Source: Nitrococcus mobilis Nb-231 (GTDB taxonomy: Bacteria > Pseudomonadota > Gammaproteobacteria > Nitrococcales > Nitrococcaceae). Taken from it: a stretch of 64,000 bases of DNA. Both the position numbers and the translations under genes were made by a program. The notes under the pieces were generated by a model, which was not told the origin of the DNA, ran no database searches, and was given only the letters and a program-made list of their open reading frames with translations. The stretch covers positions 1,537,057 through 1,601,056 of the forward strand of contig NZ_CH672427.1 in the NCBI RefSeq assembly GCF_000153205.1. The letters run 5' to 3'. Of the stretch, positions 9,115-19,082 are shown piece by piece. Position 1 is the first letter of the stretch; every line of letters begins with the position of its first letter.

Positions 9115-10128
9115 TCAGCTCGGTTGGGCCAGCACCAAAGAGAAGTATTGATCCTCTGTTTGATAATGACGGATGGGATTCAGCCGAGCCGCGCGCAGTT
9201 CGGCGGTGAGCGACTCCGCGGTGAACTTGCGGCTGATCTCGGTGAGAATGCGCTCCCCATGGAGAAAACCGTAACGGCGTTCGAGCGCCATAAGATGCAC
9301 CTCCTGGTCGTGCCGGGCGACAAGATACATCTCTATCCGCTGCAAAGCCTCGTTGTAGAGGGCCAGGTGGTCAAAAGCATGCGGATTGAAATCCCCCCTA
9401 AGGGCTCGGTTGATGACGTTGAGCACATTGCGGTTGAACTCAGCAGTGAGCCCACTTGCGTCATCGTAGGCCGCCTGCAAAAGCCGGGGGGCTTTAGTAC
9501 GATCCGCACCCAACAAAAAAGCATCGCCCTCGCGCATCAGGCCGCGCAACTCACTGAGAAAGGCAATCGATTCCTCCGGCGTCAGATTGCCGATCGTGCC
9601 GCCTAGAAAGACGAACAGCCGCCGACCGGCGGGCTGTGGAAGATGCGCCAGGCCCGCCGAGTAGTCGCCGATCAGCGCCTGCACGCTAAGCCATGGATGC
9701 GCCTCGAGGAGCGCCTCGGCGGCGGCGTGCAAAACCTCCTCACAGACATCAAAGGGCCAATAGCTCGGTTCCAACCCGTTCGCCTCGCAAGCCTCGAACA
9801 GATGGGCCGTTTTGCGAGAGGTGCCGCTGCCGAGCTCGATGATATGCTCCGGCTTCACCTGGCAGATGATGCTGTGCGCCGATTGATCAAGCAGCCGTGC
9901 CTCGGTCCGGGTCGGATAGTATTCGGGCGTATCGCAGATCTGGTCGAATAGTTCGGAACCCAAGGCATCATAGAAATACTTCGGCGGTAGGACGCGTGGC
10001 CGTCTGGCGAATCCCTGCAAAACATCTTCGGCAAGAGTGGGCACGACCCGCGCCGCCGGCACCGCCTGGCATTTGAAGCGTTCGAGCTTACGGCTGCGAA
10101 CGGATGCACCTTCCAAAGGAATGTTCAT
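9115..10128 (-). CDS. egtD: L-histidine N-alpha-methyltransferase
   Basis: SAM-dependent trimethylation of histidine to hercynine, the first step of ergothioneine synthesis. The SAM site IIELGSGTSRKT lies at about residues 95-106. The segment with YYPTRTEA before it and FLGGTIGN after it is typical of EgtD. ATG 10128 (MNIPLEG) gives 337 residues, about the family length; the frame extends to 10194, but the extra residues look like leader sequence. The gene is divergent from egtC-egtB, with about 85 bases between starts, so a shared promoter region probably serves both directions. egtE is not in the window. Confidence 0.9.
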   Translation of the reverse strand: MNIPLEGASVRSRKLERFKCQAVPAARVVPTLAEDVLQGFARRPRVLPPKYFYDALGSELFDQICDTPEYYPTRTEARLLDQSAHSIICQVKPEHIIELGSGTSRKTAHLFEACEANGLEPSYWPFDVCEEVLHAAAEALLEAHPWLSVQALIGDYSAGLAHLPQPAGRRLFVFLGGTIGNLTPEESIAFLSELRGLMREGDAFLLGADRTKAPRLLQAAYDDASGLTAEFNRNVLNVINRALRGDFNPHAFDHLALYNEALQRIEMYLVARHDQEVHLMALERRYGFLHGERILTEISRKFTAESLTAELRAARLNPIRHYQTEDQYFSLVLAQPS

Positions 10129-10212
10129 AAAAAAGCGCTCTTTTAGTAAGGTCTTTTCCTCATACGCTACCATCCTACTGTGAGGAACGCACAACCCTTA
10201 CGGAGAATAGAC

Positions 10213-10989
10213 GTGTGCCGACTAGCCGCTTACTTGGGCAAACCCGTCTACCTGGAACGCTTCCTGCTCGCTCCGGAGCATAACCTGATTCACCAGGCCT
10301 GGTCGCCTCGGGAGATGCGCTCGGCCGCCCTGAACGCCGATGGTTTCGGGTTCGGTTGGTATGACGATACCGGCTGCCCGGTCGCTTATCGGAATATTCA
10401 GCCCGCCTGGGCAGACCCTAACCTGGCGGCATTAGGCCACACACTGAGGCGCGAATTATGGCTTGCCAACGTGCGCAGCGCCACCGAAGGGTTCGCCAGT
10501 GGCTACGCCAATACCCAGCCGTTTACGGACGGTCGCCTGCTCTTTCTGCACAATGGTTTCGTCAACGAATTCGCCGAAGATCTGCGACCTCGGCTGCGAG
10601 GCTGGCTACAATCGGATATCGAAGCCACCATTCATGGCAATACCGATTCCGAATATCTGTTCGCGGTGATCCGCCAACTCGCCGCCGAAGGCCCACAGTC
10701 GCCCAGCTTGCTGTTGCGTCGCTTGATGGACACCCTCGGCAGTTGGGTTTCCGCGGGGCGAGCACTACTCAACATCGCCCTCACTGACGGCACCGAGATC
10801 GCAGCTACTCGACACGCCATCGGCGCTGAGTGCCCGACCCTGTATGCAACCGACTCCGAACCGCTTTACTCGCAGGGCGCAGTGATCGCATCGGAGCCGC
10901 TCACCGCCGGCGCGCACTGGGAGGCAGTCCCTGCTCACCATCTCGTGACACTGAACGGCGCTCGCCCGCCGCGCATAACCGCTCTATGA
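10213..10989 (+). CDS. egtC: Ergothioneine gamma-glutamyl hydrolase (class II amidotransferase fold)
   Basis: Ntn-type hydrolase of the class II glutamine amidotransferase family. EgtC removes the glutamate from gamma-glutamyl-hercynylcysteine sulfoxide. The start is set at GTG 10213 because it puts Cys at position 2 (VCRLAAYLG), the N-terminal nucleophile once Met is removed, and GGAG lies 8 bases upstream. Further supports are NADGFGFGW, LWLANVRSAT and LFLHNGFVN. It has 258 residues. The stop is four bases before the egtB start, so the two genes form one transcription unit. Confidence 0.85.
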   Translation: MCRLAAYLGKPVYLERFLLAPEHNLIHQAWSPREMRSAALNADGFGFGWYDDTGCPVAYRNIQPAWADPNLAALGHTLRRELWLANVRSATEGFASGYANTQPFTDGRLLFLHNGFVNEFAEDLRPRLRGWLQSDIEATIHGNTDSEYLFAVIRQLAAEGPQSPSLLLRRLMDTLGSWVSAGRALLNIALTDGTEIAATRHAIGAECPTLYATDSEPLYSQGAVIASEPLTAGAHWEAVPAHHLVTLNGARPPRITAL

Positions 10990-10993
10990 CGCC

Positions 10994-12160
10994 ATGAAAG
11001 AACACGAGCTAGGGAAGGCGCGGCGAATCGCCGAACTGGCAGCAATGCATCGCCGGGGCCAGGACATCATCGGTCGGCTTCCGGTTGAGGACATCCGTAT
11101 CCAATACCATGAGGACCTCAGTCCACTCGGTTGGCATCTGGGCCACTGTGCCTTCATCGAGACCTACTGGCTGCGCGAAATCGTCCTCGGCGACAATGCG
11201 ACCACCGCAACCCTGCATGGAGTCTATTTCCCCGATTTATGTGAGAAAGCGGCACGCCCCGAGTTCGTTCTCGGGCGGGACCAGCTGCTCGAATGGACGG
11301 GCGCGGTGCATAGCGAGAATTTAGCGTTGCTCGCCGACCCGCCGGCACACATGCGTCAGCATCGACTGATGCGCGCAGACTACCTGCTCGATTTCCTGGT
11401 TCAGCACTACGCCCAGCATCTTGAGATCATGCATTACGTACTGGCGCAGCGCGAGCTGCGCATCAGCGGCCCATGGACACCCGGCCGAACGCTCACCCCG
11501 GCAAACCCACTCGGAGAAGCGCTTCGACTGCCGAGACAACCGGTCATGATTGGTTGCGACGCGCCTTGCGCCTACGACAACGAACAGCCCCGCCACGCGT
11601 TTCGGCGCCGCGGCAAATACATCGCCCAGTACCCGGTAACCAATGCCGAATACCTCGCCTTCATGGAAAACGATGGTTATCGGCACCGCGAATTATGGAG
11701 CAGGGTCGGTTGGGCGTGGCTGGATAATACGCGGGTCGATTGCCCGGCTCTATGGCGTCGCGCGGAGCACAGCTGGTACGAGCTGAGCGCCGCCGGTCCC
11801 CGTGATTTGAAACCGGATGCTGCGGTACGCGGAGTATGCTTCTACGAGGCCGAGGCCTTCAGCCGCTGGGCGGGCGCCAGACTACCACACGAATTCGAAT
11901 GGGAGGCCGCCGCCCGAGCGGGTCTACTGCAAGGCCTCGGGCAGGTGTGGGAATGGTGCGCCAATCGCTTTCACCCCTATCCCGGCTTTCGGCCGTTTCC
12001 ATACGAAGGCTATTCTACCCCTTGGTTCGACGACCGACATGGCGTCCTGCGCGGCGGCAGCGAGCACACGCTACCGCCCGTTCGACGCACAAGCTTCCGC
12101 AATTTTTACACGCTGGACAAACGCCATATTTGCGCCGGGCTTCGGCTCGCCTGGGATTGA
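10994..12160 (+). CDS. egtB: Hercynine oxygenase (sulfoxide synthase)
   Basis: Non-haem iron sulfoxide synthase joining hercynine to a cysteine-containing thiol. The DinB-like N-terminal domain supplies the iron ligands: a histidine in WHLGHCAFIE (residues 47-56) and the HxxxH pair His138/His142 in QHYAQHLE. The C-terminal FGE-sulfatase-like domain contains YPVTNAEYLAF, WEWCANRF and GVLRGGS, typical of EgtB. The protein is 388 residues, slightly shorter than many EgtBs. If it uses gamma-glutamylcysteine the adjacent EgtC is required, which fits this operon. The selenoneine enzyme SenA is a paralogue, but egtC/egtD context argues for ergothioneine. Confidence 0.88.
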   Translation: MKEHELGKARRIAELAAMHRRGQDIIGRLPVEDIRIQYHEDLSPLGWHLGHCAFIETYWLREIVLGDNATTATLHGVYFPDLCEKAARPEFVLGRDQLLEWTGAVHSENLALLADPPAHMRQHRLMRADYLLDFLVQHYAQHLEIMHYVLAQRELRISGPWTPGRTLTPANPLGEALRLPRQPVMIGCDAPCAYDNEQPRHAFRRRGKYIAQYPVTNAEYLAFMENDGYRHRELWSRVGWAWLDNTRVDCPALWRRAEHSWYELSAAGPRDLKPDAAVRGVCFYEAEAFSRWAGARLPHEFEWEAAARAGLLQGLGQVWEWCANRFHPYPGFRPFPYEGYSTPWFDDRHGVLRGGSEHTLPPVRRTSFRNFYTLDKRHICAGLRLAWD

Positions 12161-12251
12161 AAGTCTATCGCATAGAGCCTGTTTCGCTCGGACATATCGG
12201 ACGACCCCACCGAACTCATGAAACCCGAGGGCCATCCAAAGCCAGAAGGAT

Positions 12252-14498
12252 TCACAACGCCTGTTCGACGCGCAGATCGCGCAAATTGGTAATCACCTGC
12301 TCGAGCGCTTTGTCGAAGAGCATATTATGGTCGAGGATAAAGGCTTTTCCGCTGCTCAAATCCGCGGCCACCTCCTCTGTTTTTTTGTCTGCCAGCTTGA
12401 AGCCGGCGCGATTGACAAAAATCAGGCGGCGGCCGCCGTTCAGTCGGGCCGAGAGTTTGGCACGTAGCTGGCGCCCGGCATCGGTGGAAAACTCAAACCA
12501 CGTTCCGAGGTCCACCCTGACTAAGCGCTGCAAACACTCCTCCCGCAGACACTGCTCTTCAGTAAGCTGGGGGGGCTCAGCCGCGACCGAAGGCTCATCG
12601 CAATCATACGAACTCCCTTCCTGCGCAAATGCTGACTCGTCTTCACTACCCTGCTCGACGTTGACGGTGTTGTCACTTAGATCAGCCGGAGGTGCCGAGA
12701 GACAGCGAATGTGTTCGGCCTCCAATTCCTCGAATAAGCGCGTCATCTCGAAGGGATTGTAAAGAATCGCATTCAGCCCTTCACGCAGATCGTTCAACAA
12801 CGCGGGTATGCGCGCCAACACGTCTTGACGCCGCTCGGGATCCGCGTTCGGTTGAACGCTCCAGATCAAGCGGTCCATCAGTTCGAGCTGCGATTCCCAA
12901 ACCGCCCCCTGCGGCCCATCCTTGACGCAGGTAATAAAAAGCACCTTGAACCAAGGGCCTTCCAGGATCTGGTGTACGACGCTCGGCACCGATCCACCCC
13001 GCAAGCGCCGCTCGATTTCGGCTTGTACCCGCTCTCGGGCGTCCTCGACCTTAGCCTTACCTTCGGCCGCTTGACAGGTACGCGCCTCGACCGTCTGCGC
13101 TCGCTCCCGCTCCTGCTCGAGAAACAGCCTGAAATCCTGCAGCACCTGCTCGAACAAGACGATGTCTTCCTCAAACCCCTCTAGAATTCGATTCATGACC
13201 TCATTCATCTTGCGATAAAGTGGGTCGGCACTCGGATTCTCCGGCTCGACCCATCCCATGGCGGCATGGGCCAACTCGTTGATCAATGCCCGCGCGGGAT
13301 GCTGGCGGCTGTTGAAAAAGCTGCGATCGAGCATCGCCACCTTGAGCACCGGTATCTGCAACCGAGCGATAACAGCCTTTATCGAGGGGGCGAGCCGGGA
13401 ATCATCCAAGATGATATCGAAGAGCATACTGACGATATCGATGGTATCGTCCGCAGCCCGCTCGATGGGCTGCGGTAAACCACCGGGGGCAACGAATAGC
13501 GCGCTCCCCAAAAGGGCTTTTAGCTCCTCGGCAGCGAATGGCTGTGCGCCGCCTGTTTCATTATTTGCAAATCTGGGCTGCTGTTGCAGCGCGGAGAGCG
13601 CCTGGACCAGGTCCGAATGGCTCGCCCCGCCCGCGCAACGTGCAGTCGACGGGACCGGCTGGTTGCCACCACGGGCCTGAGCGAGCAACCCCTGCAGCAG
13701 CTCGAGCGTTGCACTGCCGTTCCCGGTAAGGGTATCAGCTTCCGAATCCACACTGGTCTGATGCCCGCTCTCCGGAGCTTGAACTCGATCCTCATTGGCT
13801 ACCAACGGTTCGCCCGTAGCGCGCAACTTCGGCATGATCCCAGCATCGATGAGTAACCGGTTGGCTGCCTCATAGAGCGCGGGCAATTGCCGCAACGCCT
13901 GCTTCTCAAAGAGTTTGAATATGATCAGCTTAGGCTGGATTTCGATATTGAGCCGCTCCATCGCGACGGCAAAGGCATCGACGACCTGACGAGGATCCAA
14001 TGGGTTATTGCGCTCGTCGACTTTGCGCTCGACGACGAGGTAGTCCAACCGCGACTGGAGTTGGGCCAGGGGAAAGACGCTGCGGGTGCGCAGCTTGCCG
14101 ACGACTGTCTCGGCGGCTACACGCTCCTCCACCACGGTCTCATCCATCAATTCCAGCGAATAGTCCTCCCGCGCCGTCGCCGCGGGTTCCTGGGTTTGCG
14201 AGGAATGTGGCTGCGTCAATCGGCTGAAGGCGCTCTCCATCTCCTGGGTGAACGTCTGCACCACCATCCGGCGGCTCATCCGAACCTGCCGCATGGTCGC
14301 GAAAAACAGCGCTTGGTCGGCATTGTTGGCGGCCCGTTCCGCCCGATCGAATAGCGCGTCGTCGACCTGATCAAGGGCTTGCCGCAGCATGGTTTCAAGA
14401 CCCGGCTCAGCCAAGCGACAAAGTTCGTTTAAAGTCTCGACGCCTGCGCTCGACGTACTATGGGTGTTTAAATAAACGACCTTGCTTTGCCCAACCAT
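12252..14498 (-). CDS. DUF1631 family protein
   Basis: A 748-residue protein of the DUF1631 family, common in gammaproteobacteria and sometimes annotated as a thymidine-phosphorylase-like or regulatory protein; no reaction is established. The sequence is predicted largely alpha-helical and charged, with no signal peptide or membrane span. It has a helical N-terminal part, a conserved middle (SMLFDIILDDSRLAPSIKA, then LKVAMLDRSFF) and a C-terminal part with a small PilZ-like patch (RLIFVNRAGFK). That patch could bind c-di-GMP, but I cannot confirm this. ATG 14498 gives the usual N-terminus. It is convergent with egtB and divergent from fbaB. Confidence 0.8.
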   Translation of the reverse strand: MVGQSKVVYLNTHSTSSAGVETLNELCRLAEPGLETMLRQALDQVDDALFDRAERAANNADQALFFATMRQVRMSRRMVVQTFTQEMESAFSRLTQPHSSQTQEPAATAREDYSLELMDETVVEERVAAETVVGKLRTRSVFPLAQLQSRLDYLVVERKVDERNNPLDPRQVVDAFAVAMERLNIEIQPKLIIFKLFEKQALRQLPALYEAANRLLIDAGIMPKLRATGEPLVANEDRVQAPESGHQTSVDSEADTLTGNGSATLELLQGLLAQARGGNQPVPSTARCAGGASHSDLVQALSALQQQPRFANNETGGAQPFAAEELKALLGSALFVAPGGLPQPIERAADDTIDIVSMLFDIILDDSRLAPSIKAVIARLQIPVLKVAMLDRSFFNSRQHPARALINELAHAAMGWVEPENPSADPLYRKMNEVMNRILEGFEEDIVLFEQVLQDFRLFLEQERERAQTVEARTCQAAEGKAKVEDARERVQAEIERRLRGGSVPSVVHQILEGPWFKVLFITCVKDGPQGAVWESQLELMDRLIWSVQPNADPERRQDVLARIPALLNDLREGLNAILYNPFEMTRLFEELEAEHIRCLSAPPADLSDNTVNVEQGSEDESAFAQEGSSYDCDEPSVAAEPPQLTEEQCLREECLQRLVRVDLGTWFEFSTDAGRQLRAKLSARLNGGRRLIFVNRAGFKLADKKTEEVAADLSSGKAFILDHNMLFDKALEQVITNLRDLRVEQAL

Positions 14499-14661
14499 GA
14501 GTCACACTCGATAAGTTTTAAGGAAAACGCATTGCGCCTTATGGCACCCTTTTGTAGAGGAAGGCTTGATTTTTTAATGTGACACAATTCACATTGTTTG
14601 TCTTGTTAACTGGATAGCAACATCCTTGCAGCAAGGGTCGCCCGCATGGGTCGCGACTGAG

Positions 14662-14667
14662 TATAAT
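14662..14667 (+). promoter_or_regulatory. Candidate -10 element (TATAAT) upstream of fbaB
   Basis: A consensus TATAAT lies 44 bases before the fbaB ATG in the 213-base gap after the DUF1631 gene. No good -35 hexamer stands at 16-18 bases, so support is the single hexamer and its position. Confidence 0.35.
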
Positions 14668-14711
14668 CCCACCCGGGATAGCTACTGATCACACATCCGC
14701 ACGGAGAGACC

Positions 14712-15767
14712 ATGATGATCGATGTATGCGCGCTGCTTGCCGATGAGGCGGAGAACCTCCTCTCCTACCGTTGCCGCGGTATTCCAACGCAGATGCTGCA
14801 CCTTCCGGGACCCGATTACGTCGACCGAGTGGTTGTTCAGAAAAATCGCAAAGCGAGTGTTTTGCGCAATCTACAAGCCATCTTCAATCAAGGTCGACTG
14901 GCCGGCACCGGCTATCTATCCATACTGCCCGTCGATCAGGGTGTGGAGCACTCCGCCGGAGCCTCCTTCGCGCCTAACCCAGAGTATTTCGACCCGGAGA
15001 ACATCGCCCGCCTCGCCATCGAGGGCGGCTGTAACGCACTCGCCTCCACCCTGGGCGTTCTCGCGGCGGTCTCGCGGCGGTACGCCCATCGCATTCCATT
15101 CATCGTCAAGCTCAATCACAATGAACTGCTCACTTATCCGGAACAGCATGATCAGACGCTGTTTGCCTCGGTGGAGCAAGCTTTCGACCTCGGCGCCGTG
15201 GCGGTTGGCGCGACCGTCTACTTCGGCTCGCCGGAATCCCGGCGCCAGATCCAGGAAATCAGTGAGGCCTTTGCGCACGCCCACGATTTGGGGCTGGTCA
15301 CTATTCTCTGGGCTTATCTGCGCAACCCCGCATTCAAAAAAGACGGCGTCGACTACCATGCCGCCGCCGACCTGACTGGGCAAGCCAATCACTTGGCGGC
15401 AACCATCGATGCGGATATCGTCAAGCAGAAGCAGCCCGAGAACAACGGCGGTTTCAACACCCTCCAATTCGGCAAAACCCACCGTAAAGTCTACGAGGAA
15501 CTCACTAGCGATCACCCCATCGATCTCACCCGCTACCAGCTCGCCAACTGCTACATGGGGCGCGCTGGACTGATCAACTCGGGGGGCGCATCGGGCGGGC
15601 ACGACCTGCAGCAAGCGGTGCGTACGGCCGTCATCAACAAGCGTGCGGGGGGTATGGGTCTGATCAGCGGCCGCAAGGCTTTCCAGCGTCCGATGCCGGA
15701 GGGCGTCGAACTGCTGCATGCCATTCAGGATGTCTACCTAGACAATGAACAGGTCACGGTGGCCTGA
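14712..15767 (+). CDS. fbaB: Class I fructose-bisphosphate aldolase (FbaB/DhnA type)
   Basis: Schiff-base aldolase cleaving or forming fructose 1,6-bisphosphate in glycolysis and gluconeogenesis. It belongs to the archaeal-type class I family. Diagnostic segments are [12 protein letters not shown] near the N-terminus, VKLNHNE, and [15 protein letters not shown], where Lys238 is the probable Schiff-base lysine. The C-terminal phosphate-binding segment SGGASGG is present. At 351 residues it is complete. GGAGAG lies before tandem ATGs at 14712/14715. Monocistronic as far as I can see; nhaB starts 364 bases on. Confidence 0.92.
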   Translation: MMIDVCALLADEAENLLSYRCRGIPTQMLHLPGPDYVDRVVVQKNRKASVLRNLQAIFNQGRLAGTGYLSILPVDQGVEHSAGASFAPNPEYFDPENIARLAIEGGCNALASTLGVLAAVSRRYAHRIPFIVKLNHNELLTYPEQHDQTLFASVEQAFDLGAVAVGATVYFGSPESRRQIQEISEAFAHAHDLGLVTILWAYLRNPAFKKDGVDYHAAADLTGQANHLAATIDADIVKQKQPENNGGFNTLQFGKTHRKVYEELTSDHPIDLTRYQLANCYMGRAGLINSGGASGGHDLQQAVRTAVINKRAGGMGLISGRKAFQRPMPEGVELLHAIQDVYLDNEQVTVA

Positions 15768-16131
15768 AGGCATGGATGCAGCTCAGGCGACCGACCCAGA
15801 TTCCGGTTAAACTCGCCGCCGCACCTCAAGCTGTCGGCGGCAAAAACGTAGCGCAACCGGCAAGACCAGCGCTGGATACTTCCGCTTTCCTAGCGACGAC
15901 ATCGACTCGCAGCCGGTATGCCTCAGTAATAACTGCGCCGCTCCAATTCGAGAACCATTACCTACCGCATTCTCCTCAGAGCGGTAAAATCGCATCCGCC
16001 AAAGCACGAGCCGGTGAAGTGTGTAGCATCTCGCCGAACCCGCGTTTGCAGCCAAAGGCTTTTTCATGCGCGGCTTGCGCGCCCACAGAGGCAACGATCA
16101 CGCCGCCATTTCGGCGGATTGGGGAACAGCA
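15768..16131. other. Intergenic, no gene recognised
   Basis: A 364-base gap between fbaB and nhaB. Both strands carry only short frames without family resemblance. It should contain the nhaB promoter. Confidence 0.35.
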
Positions 16132-17658
16132 ATGTCACAAGCGCTGGCACAGGCTTTGCCAATGACGCTGGCACAAGCTTTCGTGCGCAACTTTCTCGGC
16201 CAAGCGCCGAACTGGTACAAACTCACCATCATCGGCTTTCTGATCACAAACCCCGTTTTGCTAAGCGCAACGGGTCCCTACGTGACCGGTTGGGCGTTGG
16301 TGCTGGAGTTCATCTTCACGCTGGCGATGGCCCTGAAGTGCTACCCACTGCAGCCGGGCGGGCTGTTACTGCTGGAGGCCACCGGCATTGGCCTGACGAG
16401 TCCGGAGCAGATTTACCATGAGGCGCTGCAGAACTTTCCGGTGATCCTGTTGTTGATGTTCATGGTGGCCGGCATCTATTTTCTGCGTGACCTATTGCTG
16501 ATCACCTTTACTCGCATCCTGCTCGGCGTGCGTTCGAAATCCCAGCTCGCGTTATTATTTTGCGGCGTATCGGCGATCCTCTCGGCATTTTTGGATGCAC
16601 TGACGGTAACCGCCGTAATCATCACGGTGGCCGGCGGATTCTACGCCGTCTATCACCGCGCCGTCTCCGGCCAGCGCTACGCCCACGAGCATGATCGCGC
16701 CGATGATACAGCGGTCGACGGCGAGCATAGAATCGATCTCGAGCGGTTTCGGGCGTTTCTGCGCAGCCTTATGATGCACGGAGCCATCGGCACGGCGTTA
16801 GGCGGCGTCATGACCTTGGTGGGCGAGCCTCAAAACCTGCTCATCGGCCATATCATGGGCTGGCAGTTCATCGATTTCTTCTTACGGATGGCGCCGGTGG
16901 CCATCCCGGTGTTCATCAGTGGGCTGATCATGTGCATCGCCCTGGAGCGGTGCGGTTGGTTCGGCTATGGTGCGACGCTGCCACCCGCGGTGCGGCGGAT
17001 TCTCGAGGAGTTCGAGGCCACCGAGCACGCGCGGCGCGGCCACCTGGAGCTCGCCATGCTGATCGTCCAGGCCCTGGCCGCGTTACTGCTGGTGCTGGCA
17101 CTGAGCCTGCAGCTCGCCGAGGTCGGTCTGATCGGACTGGCGGTGATCATCTTGGCCACCGCCTTCAACGGCATCACCGAAGAACACCGACTCGGTCATG
17201 CCTTCGAGGAAGCGCTGCCCTTCACCGCGCTGCTGGTGGTTTTCTTCGGCGTGGTCGCGGTTATCCATCAGCAGCATCTGTTTACCCCGATTCTGCACTG
17301 GGCGCTCGCCTTCCAAGGAAACCTCCAACAGGTGGTCTTGTTTCTCGCGAGTGGCCTGCTCTCGATGATCAGCGATAATGTTTTCGTCGCCACCATCTAC
17401 ATCGACGAGATCAAAGCCGCGTTCGATGCGGGCCAGCTGAGCGTCGAGCAGTTCAACCACCTGGCGGTGGCGATCAATACCGGCACCAACATTCCCAGCA
17501 TAGCGACGCCCAACGGCCAAGCCGCTTTCCTATTCCTGCTCACCTCTACGCTGGCACCGTTGATTCGGCTCTCTTATGGGCGGATGTTATGGATGGCGCT
17601 ACCCTATACAATTGTTCTGGGCACGACTGCATTAGCCTGTGCTGGGGTTTTCATCTAG
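16132..17658 (+). CDS. nhaB: Na+/H+ antiporter NhaB
   Basis: Inner-membrane sodium/proton antiporter that expels Na+ and helps pH homeostasis. It is colinear with Nha[12 protein letters not shown] near the N-terminus, [47 protein letters not shown] and [20 protein letters not shown]. About a dozen hydrophobic segments are visible. ATG 16132 is used (GGGGAA about 8 bases upstream) because the in-frame extension to 16066 has no counterpart in the family; this gives 508 residues. Its presence fits a saline or alkaline habitat but does not prove one. Confidence 0.93.
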   Translation: MSQALAQALPMTLAQAFVRNFLGQAPNWYKLTIIGFLITNPVLLSATGPYVTGWALVLEFIFTLAMALKCYPLQPGGLLLLEATGIGLTSPEQIYHEALQNFPVILLLMFMVAGIYFLRDLLLITFTRILLGVRSKSQLALLFCGVSAILSAFLDALTVTAVIITVAGGFYAVYHRAVSGQRYAHEHDRADDTAVDGEHRIDLERFRAFLRSLMMHGAIGTALGGVMTLVGEPQNLLIGHIMGWQFIDFFLRMAPVAIPVFISGLIMCIALERCGWFGYGATLPPAVRRILEEFEATEHARRGHLELAMLIVQALAALLLVLALSLQLAEVGLIGLAVIILATAFNGITEEHRLGHAFEEALPFTALLVVFFGVVAVIHQQHLFTPILHWALAFQGNLQQVVLFLASGLLSMISDNVFVATIYIDEIKAAFDAGQLSVEQFNHLAVAINTGTNIPSIATPNGQAAFLFLLTSTLAPLIRLSYGRMLWMALPYTIVLGTTALACAGVFI

Positions 17659-17747
17659 CTGAGAGCCGACAGCACTTCGCATCAGGCACGCCATGAGCGC
17701 CCCCTGGAGCGCGACGGGCCCCGCGGATCCTAACCGAGGAGTCGACT

Positions 17748-18584
17748 ATGTGCTCCGCCGATCAGATTGCTGCCGATGTCGCACGGGCGTTGGCTGAAGA
17801 CCTCGGCAGCGGCGATCTCACCGCCGCACTGATACCCGAAGCCGCCGCCGGCACGGCTACGGTCATTTGTAGGGAGGCGGCTGTAATCTGCGGCACCGCC
17901 TGGTTCAACACTGTATTCGCACAACTCGATCCGACGGTGCAAATCGAGTGGACCGTGCAAGACGGTGCGCGCGTGCCTGCAAAGCACATCCTTTGCCGCC
18001 TCACTGGCTCCGCCCGAGCCCTGCTGAGCGGAGAGCGTACCGCGCTCAACTTCCTGCAACTGCTCTGCGGCACGGCAAGCATCGCCCGCGCTTACGCCGA
18101 TGCGCTCGCCGGCACGAATACCCGCATTCTGGATACGCGCAAAACATTGCCGGGGCTACGCGCCGCCCAAAAGTTCGCGACCCGCTGCGGCGGTTGCGTC
18201 AATCACCGCATGGGACTCTACGATGCCATTCTGATCAAGGAAAACCATATCACGGCGGCCGGTTCGCTCACCGCTGCGGTACACGCAAGCCGACAACACC
18301 ACCCGGACACCGCGATCGAAGTCGAGGTGGAGAACCTTGCGCAGCTCGAAGAAGCACTCGATGTGGGCGTAGACCATTTGCTTTTGGACAACTTCCCCCT
18401 GCCCGAACTGGCAACAGCCGTCCTTCGCACCGCAGGCCGGGCCCAACTGGAAGCATCCGGCAACGTGGCAATCGCGGACCTGCCGGCCATCGCAGCCACT
18501 GGGGTGGACTTCATCTCCGTCGGCGCGCTGACCAAACATGTACAAGCCATCGACCTGTCGATGCGCTTCGAGCCTCTGAGCTAA
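17748..18584 (+). CDS. nadC: Nicotinate-nucleotide pyrophosphorylase
   Basis: Quinolinate phosphoribosyltransferase: quinolinate + PRPP to nicotinate mononucleotide in de novo NAD synthesis. Key segments are RTALNFLQLLCGTAS, DTRKTLPGLR, RCGGCVNHRMGLYD, LIKENHI and EVEVENLAQ, followed by LLLDNFP, all in the usual order. At 278 residues it is full length. It starts at ATG 17748, 89 bases after nhaB. No other NAD biosynthesis gene is in the window. Confidence 0.94.
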   Translation: MCSADQIAADVARALAEDLGSGDLTAALIPEAAAGTATVICREAAVICGTAWFNTVFAQLDPTVQIEWTVQDGARVPAKHILCRLTGSARALLSGERTALNFLQLLCGTASIARAYADALAGTNTRILDTRKTLPGLRAAQKFATRCGGCVNHRMGLYDAILIKENHITAAGSLTAAVHASRQHHPDTAIEVEVENLAQLEEALDVGVDHLLLDNFPLPELATAVLRTAGRAQLEASGNVAIADLPAIAATGVDFISVGALTKHVQAIDLSMRFEPLS

Positions 18585-18614
18585 CCTCTACCGGATTACG
18601 GTTACGTTTTGGAA

Positions 18615-18995
18615 TCACGGATAGCGTAGATAGGGACCACTCTCGGCTTGCGCCAATACCCAACCGTTGCCGTCGGGATCACTGAAGCTGGCAAATTGGC
18701 CCCACGGAAATGTATAGATCTCGGACATATCCAACCCCCGCGAGCGCAGGATGTCATAATCCGTTTCGATATCCTCCGTACCGAGGACCAAACCCTGCTG
18801 GCAGCCCGGCCGCAGCTGCTCGTGCCACGTCACAAGGCTGATGCAAGTGAACGATCCCGGCGGGGCCAGCTGAAGCCAGCGTGCGCCCGAGCGCAGCGGG
18901 CAATCTCGAACGACGCGAAAACCCAGCACCTCTTCGTAGAACATTTTTGCTCGGAACTGATCCGCAACAGGGATGGACACCGTATCGATATGCAT
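18615..18995 (-). CDS. VOC (glyoxalase/bleomycin resistance) family protein
   Basis: Small metal-dependent fold protein with paired beta-alpha-beta-beta-beta units. The N-terminal MHIDTVSIPVADQFRAKMFYE and the closing FASFSDPDGNGWVLAQ are typical of the family. His2 and a C-terminal Glu position are candidate metal ligands, but the last Glu sits in AESGPY and is not certain. ATG 18995 is preferred to an in-frame GTG at 19016. At 126 residues it is a single VOC unit pair. The substrate is unknown. It lies between nadC (convergent) and hutI (same strand, 87 bases upstream), with no functional link evident. Confidence 0.8.
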   Translation of the reverse strand: MHIDTVSIPVADQFRAKMFYEEVLGFRVVRDCPLRSGARWLQLAPPGSFTCISLVTWHEQLRPGCQQGLVLGTEDIETDYDILRSRGLDMSEIYTFPWGQFASFSDPDGNGWVLAQAESGPYLRYP

Positions 18996-19082
18996 AAGCG
19001 CTTGTCTCGATCCCACTCGATACTTCTACTTCTGCCTAAGCAGTCTAGTACATTTCGTATAACTCGGCAGACACTGAGATCT

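Noticed and set aside
14916-15719. Open frame of 267 codons on the minus strand
   Set aside because: Antisense to the class I aldolase.
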